The notes below the pieces were generated by a model. It worked only from the letters and a program-made list of their open reading frames with translations. It was not told where the DNA came from and made no database searches. Below are positions 61,756 through 64,000 of a DNA stretch of 64,000 nucleotides, in pieces (positions within the stretch are counted from its first letter, which is position 1; each line of letters opens with the position of its first letter). The position numbers were made by a program, and so were the translations under genes. Source of the stretch: an uncultured Gammaproteobacteria bacterium. Lineage in GTDB: Bacteria > Pseudomonadota > Gammaproteobacteria > UBA6429 > Thiohalophilaceae. The stretch spans positions 1-64,000 of the forward strand of contig CALBTB010000009.1 of assembly GCA_937967995.1 (NCBI GenBank). Direction: 5' to 3'.

Positions 61756-64000
61756 TTGCAGCAAAATGACTGGCACTGTCTGGAGTCGAATGATGTGCTG
61801 GCCACGCTGGATACCTCTGCACAGGGCCTGAGTACTGCCATCGCGCAACAGCGTTTAACGGAAGTCGGTGCCAATGTCTTGCCGGAAACCCGGCGGCGCA
61901 CCTTGCCACGAATTCTGTTAGGACAGTTTACCGATTTTATGATCGTAGTACTGCTGGTGGCGGCGGTGATTTCCGGTTTCATTGGTGAACCACAGGATAC
62001 CATCGCTATCCTGGTCATCGTGTTATTAAACGCAGTCATCGGTACGGTACAGGAATTTCGGGCCGAACGTGCTGTGGCTGCCTTGCGAGCCATGTCCGCA
62101 CCCGAAGCACACGTATTGCGTGACGGCGAGGCCATGACCCTGGCCGCTACTGAGCTGGTTCCCGGCGATGTCGTGTTGCTGGAGGCCGGTTATGTTGTGC
62201 CGGCAGATCTTCGACTACTGGAGATTGAAGAACTTCAGGCCGACGAGTCAGCCCTGACGGGTGAGTCACATGCGGTAGATAAAGAGGTTGCCTTGTTGAC
62301 TGATACGGACCTTCCACTGGGCGACAGAATAAACCTGGCCTACAAGAGTAGTCAGATCACCCGCGGTCGTGGGCAGGGTGTCGTCGTGGCCACCGGTCTG
62401 GATACCGAGATTGGTCGAATTGCGCAATTATTGGAGACCGAGCACGCGGTTAAAACTCCGTTACAGGTTCGGCTGGCACGCTTTGGTCGATATCTCGCGC
62501 TGGCGATACTGGCAATCTGTGCCGTCGTATTTATAGCCGGTCTGCTTCAGGGTCAGCCGATACTGTTGATGTTGCTGACGGCCGTCAGCCTGGCCGTGGC
62601 GGCCATCCCCGAAGCCCTGCCGGCAGTGGTGACCATCTCTCTGGCACTGGGTGCACATAAATTAATTCGCCATCATGCCTTGGTACGAAATTTACCGGCA
62701 GTGGAAACACTGGGATCGGTTACATACATCTGTGCCGATAAAACCGGCACCCTGACCGAGAATCGTATGAGTGTGGAGGTTTTCTACATAGCAGGGGAGC
62801 AGCACACTACCTGGCCCGAACAGGCGCCGTCATCATGGCAGGAACTGGGTCAGGCATTGGCCCTGAATAATGACGTGGCTGATAAGGATGGCAAACCCAC
62901 CGGAGAGCCCACTGAATTGGCGCTATTTGAAGCCGCAAGCCGTGCCGGTTTTATTAAGCAGGATCTGGAACAAACCATGCCACGTCAGGCAGTGATCGCG
63001 TTCGATAGCGATCGCAAAATGATGACCACATTACACGCGTCAGAGAAAAAAATAATCGCCTACACCAAGGGCGCACCGGAACGTGTATTAACACAATGTA
63101 CAAATGCGTCAGGTAATGAAGGTCAGATCCCGTTCGACTCTGAGGCAGTACTGGCTGAAGCAGAACAGCTGGCACAGGATGGTTATCGTGTTCTTGCTAT
63201 CGCCAAACGCGAACTCGACACGTTACCTGATGAAGTCAAACCCGAAAACATTGAGCAGAATTTACAGTTTGTGGGTCTGGTTGCACTGATAGATCCACCC
63301 CGTCCGGAAGTTCCACAGGCCGTTACCGATTGTTTATCAGCAGGCATTACGCCGGTAATGATCACGGGCGATCATCCCGGTACCGCGATGGCCATTGCAC
63401 AACGCCTGGGTATTACAACCGATGAGCAGGCGATACTAACCGGTGAACAACTGGCCAAACTCTCCGATGAGGAATTTACTTCCAAAGTAGAGTCCATTCG
63501 TGTCTATGCACGGGTCAGTCCCAAACAGAAACTTCGAATTGTGAAAGCACTGCAGGCCTATGGTGAATTTGTGGCAATGACCGGTGACGGGGTGAACGAT
63601 GCGCCGGCTCTGAAGCGTGCTGGTATCGGTGTAGCGATGGGTCAGAAGGGGACAGATGTGGCACGAGAAGCATCTGATATGGTTTTGCTGGATGATGACT
63701 TCGCAACAATAGTGCATGCCATTCAGGCAGGTCGACGTATCTTTGACAACATTCGCAAGTTTATCAAGGACACCATGAGTTCCAATTCCGGTGAAATCTG
63801 GACCCTGTTCCTGGCGCCGTTTCTCGGCTTGCCAATTCCATTGCTGCCGATTCATATTTTATGGATCAATCTGGTGACAGACGGGCTACCGGGGCTGGCC
63901 TTTAGTGCGGAGCCGGCCGAGCGAAACATCATGCAACGTCCGCCACGTCCACCTGACGAAAGTATATTTGCGCACGGAATGTGGCAGCATATTATCTGGG
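61756..64000 (+). CDS. P-type cation-transporting ATPase, 3' end outside window
   Basis: The first 748 residues of a P-type ATPase that continues past the window edge; roughly 130-160 residues should be missing. The TTG start at 61756 is the first codon after the transporter stop and leaves a normal N-terminus; other starts cannot be excluded. Visible motifs are TGES (about residue 172), PEALP in the ion-binding helix, the phosphorylated D328 in DKTGTLTE and TGDGVNDAPALK near residue 608. The PEALP motif places it with P2-type (Ca2+/Mn2+-like, PMR1-type) ATPases. Substrate is unproven; the context suggests a divalent metal. Confidence 0.92.
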   Translation, partial: MQQNDWHCLESNDVLATLDTSAQGLSTAIAQQRLTEVGANVLPETRRRTLPRILLGQFTDFMIVVLLVAAVISGFIGEPQDTIAILVIVLLNAVIGTVQEFRAERAVAALRAMSAPEAHVLRDGEAMTLAATELVPGDVVLLEAGYVVPADLRLLEIEELQADESALTGESHAVDKEVALLTDTDLPLGDRINLAYKSSQITRGRGQGVVVATGLDTEIGRIAQLLETEHAVKTPLQVRLARFGRYLALAILAICAVVFIAGLLQGQPILLMLLTAVSLAVAAIPEALPAVVTISLALGAHKLIRHHALVRNLPAVETLGSVTYICADKTGTLTENRMSVEVFYIAGEQHTTWPEQAPSSWQELGQALALNNDVADKDGKPTGEPTELALFEAASRAGFIKQDLEQTMPRQAVIAFDSDRKMMTTLHASEKKIIAYTKGAPERVLTQCTNASGNEGQIPFDSEAVLAEAEQLAQDGYRVLAIAKRELDTLPDEVKPENIEQNLQFVGLVALIDPPRPEVPQAVTDCLSAGITPVMITGDHPGTAMAIAQRLGITTDEQAILTGEQLAKLSDEEFTSKVESIRVYARVSPKQKLRIVKALQAYGEFVAMTGDGVNDAPALKRAGIGVAMGQKGTDVAREASDMVLLDDDFATIVHAIQAGRRIFDNIRKFIKDTMSSNSGEIWTLFLAPFLGLPIPLLPIHILWINLVTDGLPGLAFSAEPAERNIMQRPPRPPDESIFAHGMWQHIIW

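Overview
The window is a chromosomal segment of a gammaproteobacterium with roughly balanced base composition, most likely a sulfur-oxidising chemolithotroph. The evidence is the housekeeping backbone rlmE-ftsH-folP-glmM-tpiA-secG-tRNA-Leu-nuoABCDEFGHIJKLMN-tRNA-fMet-rimP-nusA-infB-rbfA-truB-rpsO-pnp, an arrangement I know from several beta- and gammaproteobacteria, together with a soxYZ pair. No IS element, prophage or CRISPR array was seen.

Layout. 1-5.3 kb: the 3' part of a large RHS/YD-repeat protein with tandem N-terminal domains of about 100 residues and a lower-GC, glycine-rich C-terminal tip. It is followed by a small two-helix membrane protein that could be its immunity partner. 5.6-7.6 kb: a membrane-anchored putative zinc protease, small membrane proteins (DUF5658-like, DUF4149) and a YhbY RNA-binding protein. 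7.65-13.9 kb: rlmE, ftsH, folP, glmM, tpiA, secG and tRNA-Leu(GAG). 13.9-17.2 kb: an accessory insert of envelope proteins (signal-peptide protein, Tat-exported aldo/keto reductase, low-GC lipoprotein, SleB-like hydrolase, chalcone-isomerase-like protein). 17.5-32.3 kb: a complete 14-gene complex I operon plus a DUF2818 gene.

32.4-38.8 kb is a second insert: a membrane histidine kinase, a sigma-54-dependent (NtrC-type) response regulator, an exported coiled-coil protein, an exported DsrE-family protein and soxYZ. Both the DsrE gene and soxY have -24/-12 (sigma-54-type) promoter matches with exact spacing. This suggests, but does not prove, that the adjacent two-component system controls sulfur-oxidation genes. 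39.1-47.7 kb: initiator tRNA (with a U1:U72 mismatch) and the rimP-to-pnp transcription/translation cluster, with a promoter and a terminator-like palindrome in front of rimP.

47.7-54.9 kb: lipoproteins and the set DUF4212 / sodium-solute symporter / cNMP-CBS-DUF294 protein / DnaQ-like exonuclease. 55-60.7 kb (mostly minus strand): a lipoprotein, a HerA-like ATPase (DUF853), an MscS channel, a GAF-GGDEF protein, a single-domain response regulator and a DUF2459 lipoprotein. 60.8-64 kb: a plus-strand group with a strong Fur-box match upstream of a DUF211 protein (a family best known from archaea), a VIT/CCC1-like transporter and a P-type cation ATPase that runs off the window. This group is best read as a putative iron-responsive metal-handling module.
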